The position numbers and the translations under genes were made by a program. 64,000 bases of DNA, taken from the NCBI GenBank assembly GCA_964426945.1, contig CAYRSS010000012.1, positions 36,955 to 100,954 of the forward strand, in the 5' to 3' direction. Source of the DNA: CAYRSS01 sp964426945. GTDB taxonomy: Bacteria; Planctomycetota; Phycisphaerae; UBA1845. The notes beneath the pieces were generated by a model. The model saw only the letters and a list, made by a program, of their open reading frames with translations, searched no databases and was not told the origin of the DNA. Below, piece by piece: positions 44,179 through 52,853 of the stretch; position 1 is the stretch's first letter; every line of letters starts with the position of its first letter.

Positions 44179-44658
44179 ATGTGCCCCGCGACGTCGAAGA
44201 AAAGCGCGCCTGCCCGTCGACGCGCCGGCGCCGGCACTGCAAAGGAGCGCAGGGCTTCGCCTGTGCCGACCGACGGGTACGCGGATCGGCTTCGCGCGCA
44301 CCGCGAGCGACAGGCATCGGTCGCGATGGTGCTCGACGGGCTGTTCGGGCCGATGCAGCGATCCCAGCCGGATTTGTGGGGGTACCGGGCGTACCTGCTG
44401 ATCGTCGGGATCATCTACGCGCGGCTGTCGGCGGATGAGGAGCTCGACACGCCGGAAATTGTTGCGCTGGCGAAGGCACTGGCCGAGCAGCGGCGGGCGC
44501 AGGCGGTGACACGGGGAACGAAGCAGAAGCGAAAGCGCCCGGCGGAAACGAACGGTGAGCTACCGGAATCGTTCGATCGAATCGTCGAGCGGATCTACGG
44601 GACTAACCTGCACCGCGTGGGCAGTGCAGAATCACCTGCGAAAGCAACCGGACGGTGA
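44179..44658 (+). CDS. Hypothetical protein, third gene of Mu-like cassette
   Basis: A 159-residue protein with a basic N-terminus (Lys/Arg/Ala-rich, 1-30), a helical core 'RERQASVAMVLDGLFGPMQRSQPDLWGYRAYLLIVGIIY' and 'PEIVALAKALAEQRRAQAV', and a basic linker 'RGTKQKRKRP' before 'LPESFDRIVERIYG'. By position it corresponds to the DUF3486 (gp27-like) gene of Mu-like phages, but the sequence match is weak. No terminase or portal gene follows; the next gene is chromosomal and on the other strand. The last codons approach the DoxX gene stop by 12 bases. Confidence 0.55.
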   Translation: MCPATSKKSAPARRRAGAGTAKERRASPVPTDGYADRLRAHRERQASVAMVLDGLFGPMQRSQPDLWGYRAYLLIVGIIYARLSADEELDTPEIVALAKALAEQRRAQAVTRGTKQKRKRPAETNGELPESFDRIVERIYGTNLHRVGSAESPAKATGR

Positions 44659-44670
44659 TGGCGCGGGCGG

Positions 44671-45225
44671 TCAGGACGCCGCGGCGTCGGGCGCCGGAGT
44701 CTCCACGCCGTTCAGCGATCGGCCGCGGGCGAGCTTCGGCGAGAGGCACCACGCCCGAGATCGCGAGAACAGTGCCACCATCGACAGCGCGAGCAGGCCG
44801 GTGTTCTCGAGCATTTTCATGCAGGTGTTGCGCTCCCCCGTGCCACACCCGCAATCGAACGCCACCGAACACAGGCCGATGCCCTGCGCGGCGCTGATGT
44901 CGAGCGCGCGGGCGAACAGCGCGGGGATGAACGTCACGAGCATGCCGGCCAGTACCAGCGCGGAGCCGCGGATGCACACGCCGAGGATCAGGAGCGCTCC
45001 GGCGAGAATCTCAAGCCAGGGGAGGGTGACGGCGGTGAGATTCAGCAGGAACGGCGGATCGAGCGGCAGGATGTTGTAGAGCTTGACCTGCTTGAGGAAG
45101 TTGGCCGCCGGGTCGAACAGCTTGGCCGTGCCCATGTACAGGAACATCCCGCCGAGGACGAGGCGCGCCAGCAGCAGCGGGATGCCCGTGTTGTCGATAC
45201 GCCGGATGAGCGACACGTCCTGCAT
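44671..45225 (-). CDS. DoxX/MauE-type membrane protein with Cys cluster
   Basis: A 184-residue protein with four predicted transmembrane helices. 'LLLARLVLGGMFLYMGTAKLFDP' is the DoxX/MauE first-helix signature; 'WLEILAGALLILGVCIRGSAL' and 'VLAGMLVTFIPALFARAL' follow. Between helices 3 and 4 lies 'FDCGCGTGERNTC', a CxC...C cluster like the extracytoplasmic cysteines of MauE proteins, which assist disulfide formation. The rhodanese gene ends 9 bases upstream on the same strand, so the two are surely co-expressed. A redox or sulfur-relay role at the membrane is likely; the partner protein is unknown. Confidence 0.82.
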   Translation of the reverse strand: MQDVSLIRRIDNTGIPLLLARLVLGGMFLYMGTAKLFDPAANFLKQVKLYNILPLDPPFLLNLTAVTLPWLEILAGALLILGVCIRGSALVLAGMLVTFIPALFARALDISAAQGIGLCSVAFDCGCGTGERNTCMKMLENTGLLALSMVALFSRSRAWCLSPKLARGRSLNGVETPAPDAAAS

Positions 45226-45234
45226 CAGTCCCCC

Positions 45235-45885
45235 CTACTCGTAGGGCATCTCGTTGGTGAACCATTCCTTCCATCCGCCCGCATACAGACGGATCTTGTC
45301 CATCCGGACGCCGTAATCGCGGACGAGGTAGCGGCAGGCGAGGATGCTGTCTTCGCACTCTCCGCCATTGCAGTACACGACGATCATCTCGGCCAGTTCG
45401 GCCGCGGCCAGGACGGGCTCGATGTACTGTTCGATCTTGTAATTATCGAGCTGGATTGCGCCGGGGAGGTGACCCTCGCCGAAGGCCTGGTCGTTGCGGG
45501 CGTCGACAAAGATGACGCGGCCGGCGTAGTCGAGACCGAATTCGGACGTGCCCTGCACGATGGCGGCGAGGGCATCGAGGTTGATCTCTTGGAACTCGTG
45601 CGGCGGATGCGCCGGCTTGGCCTGCTTCACCGCGGCCGGCTGTTCGGCGGCGGGCTCGACCGGCACCGCGGGAGTGGTCGTGTCGGGGGACTTCGCGGGC
45701 TCGGCCTGGGTTGCGGCGGGCGCGGCCTGACTCGTGTCGGCCGTTGGGGCGATGGCCGCGGGGAAGTAGTTGCGATCGAGCTTGAGGCCGTTGCCGCCCC
45801 GGCCAGCGTTGACGGCGAGCGCAACCGCGGTGCCCGTCGCGAGGACTACCACCGTCTCGACAACTGCCTTGATGACTGCGTTCAT
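45235..45885 (-). CDS. Membrane-anchored rhodanese-like protein
   Basis: About 216 residues from the ATG at 45885, with GGAGGA 9 bases upstream; a GTG three codons earlier touches that site and is less likely. One N-terminal transmembrane helix ('VIKAVVETVVVLATGTAVALAV') is followed by a Pro/Ala-rich linker (to about 95) and a rhodanese domain: 'VIFVDARNDQAFGEGHLPGAIQL' (CH2A motif) and the active-site loop 'IVVYCNGGECEDS' with its Cys, then 'VRMDKIRLYAGGWKEW'. The domain faces outside the cytoplasm. It should transfer sulfane sulfur or act in thiol redox reactions with the DoxX/MauE protein encoded immediately downstream. Confidence 0.88.
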   Translation of the reverse strand: MNAVIKAVVETVVVLATGTAVALAVNAGRGGNGLKLDRNYFPAAIAPTADTSQAAPAATQAEPAKSPDTTTPAVPVEPAAEQPAAVKQAKPAHPPHEFQEINLDALAAIVQGTSEFGLDYAGRVIFVDARNDQAFGEGHLPGAIQLDNYKIEQYIEPVLAAAELAEMIVVYCNGGECEDSILACRYLVRDYGVRMDKIRLYAGGWKEWFTNEMPYE

Positions 45886-46086
45886 GCCTGGCACTCCTCC
45901 GCCGGCTCGCCGGTCGGGGCCCGAAGGTCGGCGGCGCTGCGCGCGTGGACCGTGGGGGTACGATCATCTTGTTGAATCGTAGGCGGAGGGTCAACACGAC
46001 GCGCGGGACGTTGCGCGGCCGTGGCGCGGCGCGCAGCAGCGAGGCTGGCGGCACAGCAACCGGAAACCGCTCTGCGAAGGCTGGTT

Positions 46087-46114
46087 TTGCAGTTTCTATC
46101 GGCCGATCTATGAT
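46087..46114 (+). promoter_or_regulatory. Candidate sigma-70-type promoter for mfd
   Basis: TTGCAG (46087-46092), a 16-base spacer and TATGAT (46109-46114). Transcription would begin about 4 bases before the mfd ATG, and no Shine-Dalgarno sequence is visible, suggesting a leaderless or near-leaderless message. Confidence 0.4.
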
Positions 46115-46124
46115 CCGGTAGCGC

Positions 46125-49100
46125 ATGGTGATCGAATCGATCGCCTCCGACCCGCAAATCCTGGCCCTGACGCAGCGCCTCGCCTCTGCCGGGGGGGCGG
46201 TCCATGTTTCGGGCCTGTGGGGATCCGCTGCGCGCATGGTGTCCGCCCTGGCGGCGACACGTGCGGGGCGCACCATCCTCTACGTCACAGCCCACCCCGA
46301 GGAAGCCGACCACGCCCAGGACGACCTGGAGCTATTCAGCGGCCACCGCGTAAGCCTCTTTCCGGCGTTCGAGACATTGCCCGGCGAGGGGCCGTCCGCC
46401 GGGGAGATCGAGGCCGAACGGCTCGCGATCTGCTCCCGCCTGTCGAGCGGCGGCTCGTCTGCCGCGCCCCCGCCGCGGGCTATGGTCGCGACCACGCCGC
46501 GGGCCACCGCGAAAACCGCCATGGGTTCGAGCTTGCGCGAGCGTGCCGCCGCGGCCCGCGCGGCACGCGTCGCGCCGGCTTCGACGGACGGAGACGCGGC
46601 CCCCCCCCGCCCCGCGGCACAGGCGGCAGCCGCGGCGTCCGGAGGGCCGCTGGTGATCGTCGCCCCAATCCTCGCGCTGATGCAGGCCGTGCCGACGCGG
46701 GCCATGCTGCGTCAGCACACCATCGCGCTGGCCGTGGGCTCGGCGGCAGCGGCACCGGCGTGGGCCGGTCCGGAGGGGCTGCTCGCGTGGGCAATCGAGC
46801 GCGGCTACGAACGGCTCGACATGATCGAGCAGCCCGGCGACATCGCCCGGCGCGGCGACATTGTCGACATCTTCCCGCCTGGCGAGGAGCGCCCCTACCG
46901 CATCCAGTTCTTCGACGAACAGGTGGAGGCCATCCGGCGGCTCGATCTCGATACGCGAAGATCGCTGGAGGCTGTGACGGCGATGTCCATCACCGCCCTG
47001 CCGCGCAGCGCCGGCTATTCGCAGGGGGTGGAGATGCTCATCGCCCTGCTGCCCGATGATGCGCTGGTCATCCTCGAGAATCCCGGCGAAGTGCAGGAGA
47101 TGGGCCGGACGCTTCACGCGCGCATCCGCAACCTGGCCGGGGAAGCCAGCGGCCTGTTTGAGGTCGAGGACCTTCTGAAAGCGATCGACGAGCGGCCGAG
47201 CGTTCACCTGTCCCGCTTCGGCGCCGCGGCCGCGGCCGACGAGGCCACGTTTCAGCTCGACACGGCCTCCCTCGCGCGGTTTGAGGGCGGCGCCTCCGGC
47301 TCGGTAGCGATGCTGGTCGAAGCCTCGGCTGACCACGAAATTCACGTCTTCTGCGACAACGAGGGGGAGCGCAAGCGCCTGGCGGAGATGCTCTCCGAAG
47401 CCACCGGCGGCCAGCCGCGGGCCATCACGCTGCATGTCGGCGTGATGCACCGCGGGTTTGAATGGCGGGCGAGCCGGACGATCATCGTGGCCCACCACGA
47501 GGTGTTCGGCCGCCACCGCATGACGCGGCGCATGCGGCGCATCCAGGCGTCAAGTCCGCTCGAATCCTGGGCCGATCTCAAGCCCGGCGACTACGTCGTC
47601 CACCTGCAACACGGCATCGGGCTGTTTCGCGGGCTGCGCTCGATGGCCAAAAGCGACGCCGGACAGAGCGAAGAGTTTCTCACCATCGAGTTCGCGGAGG
47701 GGGCGACGGTTCACGTCCCCGCGTCGCAAATCGATCTCGTGCAGAAATACATCGGAGCCGGCGGCGGCAAGCCGAAGCTCTCAGTCCTCGGCGGCAAGCG
47801 ATGGAAGAAGTCGAAGGAGCAGGTGGCCGAGGCGGTGGAGCAACTGGCCGAGAGCCTGCTCCGGGTACAGGCGGCGCGCATGGGGCACGAGGGCATCGCC
47901 TATCCGGCCGACACGGATTGGCAGCGCGAGTTCGAAGCGGCGTTCCTCTACGAGGAGACCGAGGATCAACTGATCGTCGGGGGCGAGGTGCGGGACGACC
48001 TGATGAGAACGCGCCCCATGGACCGGCTGGTCTGCGGCGACGTCGGCTTCGGCAAGACCGAGGTGGCCATGCGCGCGGCCTTCAAGGTGATGGAGTACGG
48101 CAAGCAGGTCGCCGTGCTCGTGCCCACCACGGTGCTCGCGGAGCAGCACTTCGAGACGTTTTCGGAGCGGATGGCGGACTATCCCTTCCGCATCGGCTGC
48201 CTGTCGCGCTTCCGGTCGAAGGGGGAGCAGGCGGACATCATCCGCGATCTGGGGCAAGGCCGCCTGGACTGCGTGATCGGCACGCACCGACTGCTGAGCA
48301 AAGACGTGCAGTTCTCCGACCTCGGCCTGGTCGTCATCGACGAAGAGCAGCGCTTCGGCGTTGAGCACAAGGAGCGGCTCAAGACGCTGCGGGCGACAGT
48401 TGACGTGCTCACCCTGTCGGCCACCCCGATTCCCCGCACGCTGCACATGGCGACGGCGGGCCTGCGCGACATCAGCCGCCTCTCGACTCCGCCGGTCGAT
48501 CGACGGTCAATCGCGACGCAGGTGCTGCCTTTCAGCCGGGAGCTTATCAAGGAGGGCATTCTCCGCGAGCTCAACCGCGACGGTCAGGTGTTCTTCGTGC
48601 ACAACTTCGTGCGCTCGATTGAGGCGATGGCTCACACGATCCGCTCGATCGTACCTGAGGCCCGCGTCGTGTACGGCCACGGCCAGATGAGCGATCACGA
48701 GCTTGAGGAGGTGATGCACCGCTTCCTTCATCGCGAGGCGGACGTGCTGGTCGCCACGACGATCATCGAGAGCGGAATCGACGTACCTTCCGCGAATACC
48801 ATCTTCATCAACCACGCCGACCGATTCGGCCTGGCCGACCTGCATCAGCTTCGCGGCCGCGTGGGGCGATCGAAGCACAAGGCGTACTGCTACCTGATGC
48901 TCGCTCCGGACCGGCCGCCGCGACCCAATGCGGTCAAGCGGCTCAAGGCGATCGAGGAGTTCAGCGAGCTCGGTGCGGGCTTCCGAATCGCCATGCGCGA
49001 CCTGGAGATCCGCGGAGCCGGCAACCTGCTGGGCATGGAACAGAGCGGCCACATCGCGGCGGTGGGGTACGAGCTCTACGTCCGCCTGCTTAACAAGGCC

Positions 49101-49616
49101 GTCCGCGGGCTCAAGAACGAACCGGATCCGGAGCCGCCGTCGGTGCAGATCGACCTCGACGTCCAGGCCCAGATCCCCACCAGCTACATCGCGTCGGAGC
49201 GGATGCGCATGGAGGCGTACCGCCGCATCGCCGCGTGCCGTGTGCCGCCCGATCTGCACCAGCTCGAACGCGACCTCGCCGACACGTACGGCAAGATCCC
49301 CCCGGCGGTGATGACATTGCTCGACCTGGCGGAGCTCCGCGTGCTCGCCGGCGTGTATGGCATCCGTGGCATGCTGCGCAAGCCGCCTGACGTGATCTTT
49401 CAGGTGGAAAGCCTGGCGGCTGTCGAGCCGGTCTTTCGAGATCCGCCGGGCTCGGTCCGCATGGCCGACGAGCACACGGTCCACCTGCGGCTGCCGCCGA
49501 ACTACCTCGAGCCGGCGTCGCTGGTGGCGGTGATCCGGCGGCTGCTGGTGCGCGCCGGCGAGGCCGCGCCAGCGTCCCCCCGACCTGAACCCGCCCGCGC
49601 CGGACGCCGGGCATAG
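46125..49616 (+). CDS. mfd: Transcription-repair coupling factor
   Basis: A 1163-residue protein, normal for Mfd, the translocase that removes stalled RNA polymerase and recruits UvrA. The N-terminal third is UvrB-like ('GDIARRGDIVDIFPPGEERPYRIQFF'). An RNA-polymerase-interaction domain follows ('LKPGDYVVHLQHGIGLFRGLRSM'), then a RecG-type motor: Walker A in 'CGDVGFGKTEVAMRAAFK' (about 638-655), 'VIDEEQRFGVEHKERLK', 'TLSATPIPRTLHMA', 'ATTIIESGIDVPSANT' and 'QLRGRVGRSKHKAYCYL'. The C-terminal TRCF domain is present. Residues about 103-165 are an Ala/Pro/Arg-rich low-complexity insertion not seen in typical Mfd. It works with UvrA (13831-16701 here). Divergent from the rhodanese gene. Confidence 0.96.
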   Translation: MVIESIASDPQILALTQRLASAGGAVHVSGLWGSAARMVSALAATRAGRTILYVTAHPEEADHAQDDLELFSGHRVSLFPAFETLPGEGPSAGEIEAERLAICSRLSSGGSSAAPPPRAMVATTPRATAKTAMGSSLRERAAAARAARVAPASTDGDAAPPRPAAQAAAAASGGPLVIVAPILALMQAVPTRAMLRQHTIALAVGSAAAAPAWAGPEGLLAWAIERGYERLDMIEQPGDIARRGDIVDIFPPGEERPYRIQFFDEQVEAIRRLDLDTRRSLEAVTAMSITALPRSAGYSQGVEMLIALLPDDALVILENPGEVQEMGRTLHARIRNLAGEASGLFEVEDLLKAIDERPSVHLSRFGAAAAADEATFQLDTASLARFEGGASGSVAMLVEASADHEIHVFCDNEGERKRLAEMLSEATGGQPRAITLHVGVMHRGFEWRASRTIIVAHHEVFGRHRMTRRMRRIQASSPLESWADLKPGDYVVHLQHGIGLFRGLRSMAKSDAGQSEEFLTIEFAEGATVHVPASQIDLVQKYIGAGGGKPKLSVLGGKRWKKSKEQVAEAVEQLAESLLRVQAARMGHEGIAYPADTDWQREFEAAFLYEETEDQLIVGGEVRDDLMRTRPMDRLVCGDVGFGKTEVAMRAAFKVMEYGKQVAVLVPTTVLAEQHFETFSERMADYPFRIGCLSRFRSKGEQADIIRDLGQGRLDCVIGTHRLLSKDVQFSDLGLVVIDEEQRFGVEHKERLKTLRATVDVLTLSATPIPRTLHMATAGLRDISRLSTPPVDRRSIATQVLPFSRELIKEGILRELNRDGQVFFVHNFVRSIEAMAHTIRSIVPEARVVYGHGQMSDHELEEVMHRFLHREADVLVATTIIESGIDVPSANTIFINHADRFGLADLHQLRGRVGRSKHKAYCYLMLAPDRPPRPNAVKRLKAIEEFSELGAGFRIAMRDLEIRGAGNLLGMEQSGHIAAVGYELYVRLLNKAVRGLKNEPDPEPPSVQIDLDVQAQIPTSYIASERMRMEAYRRIAACRVPPDLHQLERDLADTYGKIPPAVMTLLDLAELRVLAGVYGIRGMLRKPPDVIFQVESLAAVEPVFRDPPGSVRMADEHTVHLRLPPNYLEPASLVAVIRRLLVRAGEAAPASPRPEPARAGRRA

Positions 49617-49679
49617 GCGAACCCTCCGCGGCGGGGGACGCAGTTTGGCCTTTCGCCGCGAATCGCTACCATCGCCGCC

Positions 49680-50615
49680 ATGAAAGCGCGAACGGGCCCC
49701 GTGGCCTGGGCAGTATATGCGGTGGTCCGCACGGCGCTGGCCGTCCTGCAGGTGTTCCCCATCGAGTGGAACATGCGTGCGGCCAAGGCGCTCGCCCGGG
49801 GATGGGTGCTGCTCACCCGTCGGCACCGGGACCGGGCACTGCTCCACCTGCGCGAATCCTATGGCGACACGCTGCCGGCGGAGCGGCTGGAGCAGATCGC
49901 CGACGCGTCGCTGGCCCACTGGACCACCTTCGTGATGGAGGTCGCGTGCGCCCCCCGCCTGCTGACGCCGACGAACTGGCCGAAGTACATCGAGCCGGTG
50001 GGATTCGGCGAGGTGCTGGACATCCTCGTCGGCGGTCAGGGGGTGATCCTGGTGACGGGGCACTACGGCCACTTCGAGATGGGCGGATACCTGCTCGCGT
50101 GCCTCGGGTTTGACGTGGTCGCCGTCATGCGGCCGCTGGACAACGTCTACCTCAACCGGTTCGTCGTCGAGTCCCGGGCGGCACACGGCCTGGAGTTGCT
50201 CGACAAGAAGGGCGCGATGCAGCACGCGCGCAGCGTCCTGGAGTCCGGGCGGCCGCTGGCGTTCATCGCCGATCAGGACGCCGGGCGCAAGGGGGTCTTC
50301 GTGGACTTTTTCGGGCGGCCGGCGTCGACCTACAAGTCGATCGGCCTGCTGGCCATGGCGACGGGCGCGCCGATCGTGGTCGGGTATGCCCGGCGGGTGG
50401 GCGACGAGTTCCGCTACGAAGTGGGCATTGAGCGAATCATCCGCCCCGCGGAGTGGGAGGCCGCCGACGAGCCGCTGCGGTTCATCACCCAGGCGTACAC
50501 GTCGGCGATCGAGGCGTCGGTCCGGGCCGCGCCGGAGCAGTACCTCTGGATGCACCGGCGATGGAAGACCAAGCCGCGGGTCCGGGCGGTCGAGAGCGCG
50601 GCGGACGACGAATGA
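49680..50615 (+). CDS. Lysophospholipid/lipid A acyltransferase, LpxL/HtrB family
   Basis: A 311-residue protein with an N-terminal hydrophobic anchor ('VAWAVYAVVRTALAVLQVFP'). The catalytic motif is 'TGHYGHFEM' (His-x4-Glu), followed by 'VVAVMRPLDNVYLNRFV', 'LAFIADQDAG..GVFVDFFGRPAS' and the family ending 'PEQYLWMHRRWKT'. LpxL-type enzymes add a secondary acyl chain to lipid A or related lipids at the inner face of the cytoplasmic membrane, supporting a diderm envelope with LPS-like lipid. Its stop overlaps the zincin gene start (ATGA), so the two are translationally coupled. Exact acyl acceptor not readable. Confidence 0.9.
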   Translation: MKARTGPVAWAVYAVVRTALAVLQVFPIEWNMRAAKALARGWVLLTRRHRDRALLHLRESYGDTLPAERLEQIADASLAHWTTFVMEVACAPRLLTPTNWPKYIEPVGFGEVLDILVGGQGVILVTGHYGHFEMGGYLLACLGFDVVAVMRPLDNVYLNRFVVESRAAHGLELLDKKGAMQHARSVLESGRPLAFIADQDAGRKGVFVDFFGRPASTYKSIGLLAMATGAPIVVGYARRVGDEFRYEVGIERIIRPAEWEAADEPLRFITQAYTSAIEASVRAAPEQYLWMHRRWKTKPRVRAVESAADDE

Positions 50616-50986
50616 AACTCACCCGGCAGGAATTCGAGCGGCTGGTCGACGAGGCCCTGCGGGAGATCCCCCCGCGGCTGCGCGGGTACCTCGACGGGGT
50701 CATCATCGAGGTCGAGTCCCTCCCGGACGAACGGACCTGTCGCGAGGCGGAGATTGACGACCCCCACGAACTGCTGGGCTATTACCAGGGTACGCCGCTG
50801 ACCGACCGCAGCCTCGACGACACCTTTCGCCTGCCCGATCGAATCACCCTCTACCAGCGCAATATTGAGGACATCTGCGACACGCGCGAGGAGGTGATTG
50901 AGGAGATCCGCATCACCGTCCTGCACGAGGTCGGCCATCACTTCGGGCTGGATGAGGACGACCTGGACGAGCTGGGCTACGCCTAG
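50612..50986 (+). CDS. Zincin-like metallopeptidase (minigluzincin-type, PF06262-like)
   Basis: A 124-residue protein starting at the ATG that overlaps the acyltransferase stop; a longer in-frame extension to 50453 runs through the acyltransferase in another frame and is spurious. It begins 'MKLTRQEFERLVDEALREIP', typical of the family, contains 'ELLGYYQGTPLTDRS' and 'RITLYQRNIEDIC', and ends with the zinc site 'HEVGHHFGLDEDDLDELGYA', where HExxH plus a downstream Glu/Asp supply ligands. These small cytosolic proteins are widespread and their substrates are largely unknown. The coupling to a lipid acyltransferase is not a recognised association. Confidence 0.9.
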   Translation: MKLTRQEFERLVDEALREIPPRLRGYLDGVIIEVESLPDERTCREAEIDDPHELLGYYQGTPLTDRSLDDTFRLPDRITLYQRNIEDICDTREEVIEEIRITVLHEVGHHFGLDEDDLDELGYA

Positions 50987-51091
50987 CGCCGCCGCTACCG
51001 CGGCGTGCGGGGGGAACGGCGGATTGGTACAATGAGCGGGTCGGCCGGCGCCTTCGCCGGGTGCCGCGCCGCTGGTGTGGAGAGTCCCTTC

Positions 51092-52711
51092 GTGCCCGAA
51101 CTGGTTGTCACGCTGCCGTCCGGAGTCACCTCGCGGCATGTGCTGGGCGAGATGCCCGTCGTGCTGGGGCGCGAGACGATCTGTGACGTCTTCATTGACG
51201 ACCCGAGCACCTCCCGCCAGCACGCCCGCCTGCGGCCGACGCCCGAAGGCTTTCTCGCCGAAGACCTCGGCAGCAAGAACGGCACGCTGGTCAACGGCGA
51301 ACCCGCCCGATCGCAATTGCTCCGCCACGGCGACGTGCTGACCCTCGGTCAGGTGCTCATCGACTATCTCGACGAAGCAACCGCCTCGGCGAAGACCGTC
51401 GTGGTAGCCGATGTGCAGGAAAGCCGGAGCCGGGCGACGACCTTCGCCGGGCCGGACCAGGCGCTGCTTCTCTCGCAGAAACGTCTGAGCAAGCTGTACG
51501 AACTCGGCGGCCAGCTCACGCGCCTGCGCACCGACCGGACGGCTTTTCTCGAGGAAGCGCTGGATATCTGCTTCGAGCTGCTGTCGTTCGAGCGCGGGGC
51601 GATCGGCGTTCGACGTCAGCAGACCCGCGCCGTCGACTGGCCGGTGGTTCGCAACCTGCACGGCCGCGAGGGCGAGCTGACGATCAGCCGCACGCTGCTG
51701 TCCCGCGCGCTGGAGCACGGCGAGCGGGCCATCTTCACCGACGAAGGGCTCGCGGCGCATGACCCGACAGTGAGCATCGTGCAGCACGGCATCCAGTCGG
51801 CCATGTGCGTGCCACTGATCCACGAGGACGAGATTCTCGGCGTGATCTACGGCGACCGCACGAGCTCCTCAACCCGATATGCGCAGGAGGACATCGACTT
51901 CCTCGCCGCGATCGCACGACAGATCAGCATCGGGCTGATCAACCTGCGCCTCGTCGATGAGCAGAAGCGCCTGGCCCAGATCAGCTACGACCTCGACATG
52001 GCGCGGCGCATCCAGCGCGGGCTGTTTCCCGCGGCGCTGCCCTCACAGGGGCGGCTGAAGGTCGCGGCATTGAACGAACCCGGCCGGCGCATCAGCGGCG
52101 ACTACTACGATGTCATCGAACTTCCTGACGGCCGCGTGTGGCTGCTGATTGCCGACGTCACGGGCGAAGGGATGCCCGCTGCCCTGCTGATGGCGAACCT
52201 GCAGGCAGCTGTCCGCCTTACCATCCACGAATCCGACGACCCCGGCGCGTTGCTGGCGCGGTGGAACCGCGTCATTTGCGCCAACACCGACGGATCGAAG
52301 TTCGTCACCTGCCTGCTTGCGCTGGTCGACCCGGCGGCGCGGGAGTTGTCCCTCGCCACCGCGGGCCATTACCCCCCCATCCTCTTCCGCGCGGCGGAAA
52401 GCGAGCCCATCGATTTCGAGGTCGATCCGGGGTGTCCGCTGGGGGTGAACCTGGGCGAGACCTACGCGGCGGCGCGCGTGCCCTTCGGCCGCGAGCCGAT
52501 GACCTATTTCTGCTACACCGACGGCATCGTCGAGGCGATGACCGTCGACCGCCGCCAGTTCGGCGAAGACCGGCTGCTCGAGTGCCTCCGCGGGGCCCGG
52601 GCCGACGGTCCGCAGACGCTCATCAAGCAGGTCCGCCGCGCCGTTTCGCAGTTCGTCGACGGCGCCCCGCAGAGCGACGACATCACCATTCTCGCCGCCG
52701 CGGTGAGCTGA
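51092..52711 (+). CDS. FHA-GAF-SpoIIE serine phosphatase
   Basis: About 539 residues from the GTG at 51092, with GGAGAG 8-9 bases upstream; an ATG at 51032 would add 20 Gly/Ala-rich residues. Residues about 1-100 form an FHA phosphothreonine-binding domain ('VLGRETICDVFIDDPSTSRQHARL', 'DLGSKNGTLVNG'). A short helix and GAF domain (about 145-310) follow. The SpoIIE/PP2C phosphatase occupies about 340-539: 'RRISGDYYDVIELPDGRVWLLIADVTGEGMPAALLM', 'TAGHYPPILF', 'YTDGIVEAM' and 'QSDDITILAAAV' carry the metal-binding Asp residues. This is the RsbU/RsbP type, controlling partner-switching anti-sigma systems; none of the partners is adjacent. The FHA domain suggests input from a Ser/Thr kinase. Confidence 0.92.
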   Translation: MPELVVTLPSGVTSRHVLGEMPVVLGRETICDVFIDDPSTSRQHARLRPTPEGFLAEDLGSKNGTLVNGEPARSQLLRHGDVLTLGQVLIDYLDEATASAKTVVVADVQESRSRATTFAGPDQALLLSQKRLSKLYELGGQLTRLRTDRTAFLEEALDICFELLSFERGAIGVRRQQTRAVDWPVVRNLHGREGELTISRTLLSRALEHGERAIFTDEGLAAHDPTVSIVQHGIQSAMCVPLIHEDEILGVIYGDRTSSSTRYAQEDIDFLAAIARQISIGLINLRLVDEQKRLAQISYDLDMARRIQRGLFPAALPSQGRLKVAALNEPGRRISGDYYDVIELPDGRVWLLIADVTGEGMPAALLMANLQAAVRLTIHESDDPGALLARWNRVICANTDGSKFVTCLLALVDPAARELSLATAGHYPPILFRAAESEPIDFEVDPGCPLGVNLGETYAAARVPFGREPMTYFCYTDGIVEAMTVDRRQFGEDRLLECLRGARADGPQTLIKQVRRAVSQFVDGAPQSDDITILAAAVS

Positions 52712-52853
52712 TCGCGCCGCGCTTATCGGACGTGCCGAGCGCGATCCCACCCAAAGGCTCGCCCCATCCAAGCCGATAACCCCAATGAACGTACCCGCGC
52801 GCTGACGTGGCGCGAATTGTAAACTCCGTGGGGCCGCCCTCAGGACGATTCCG

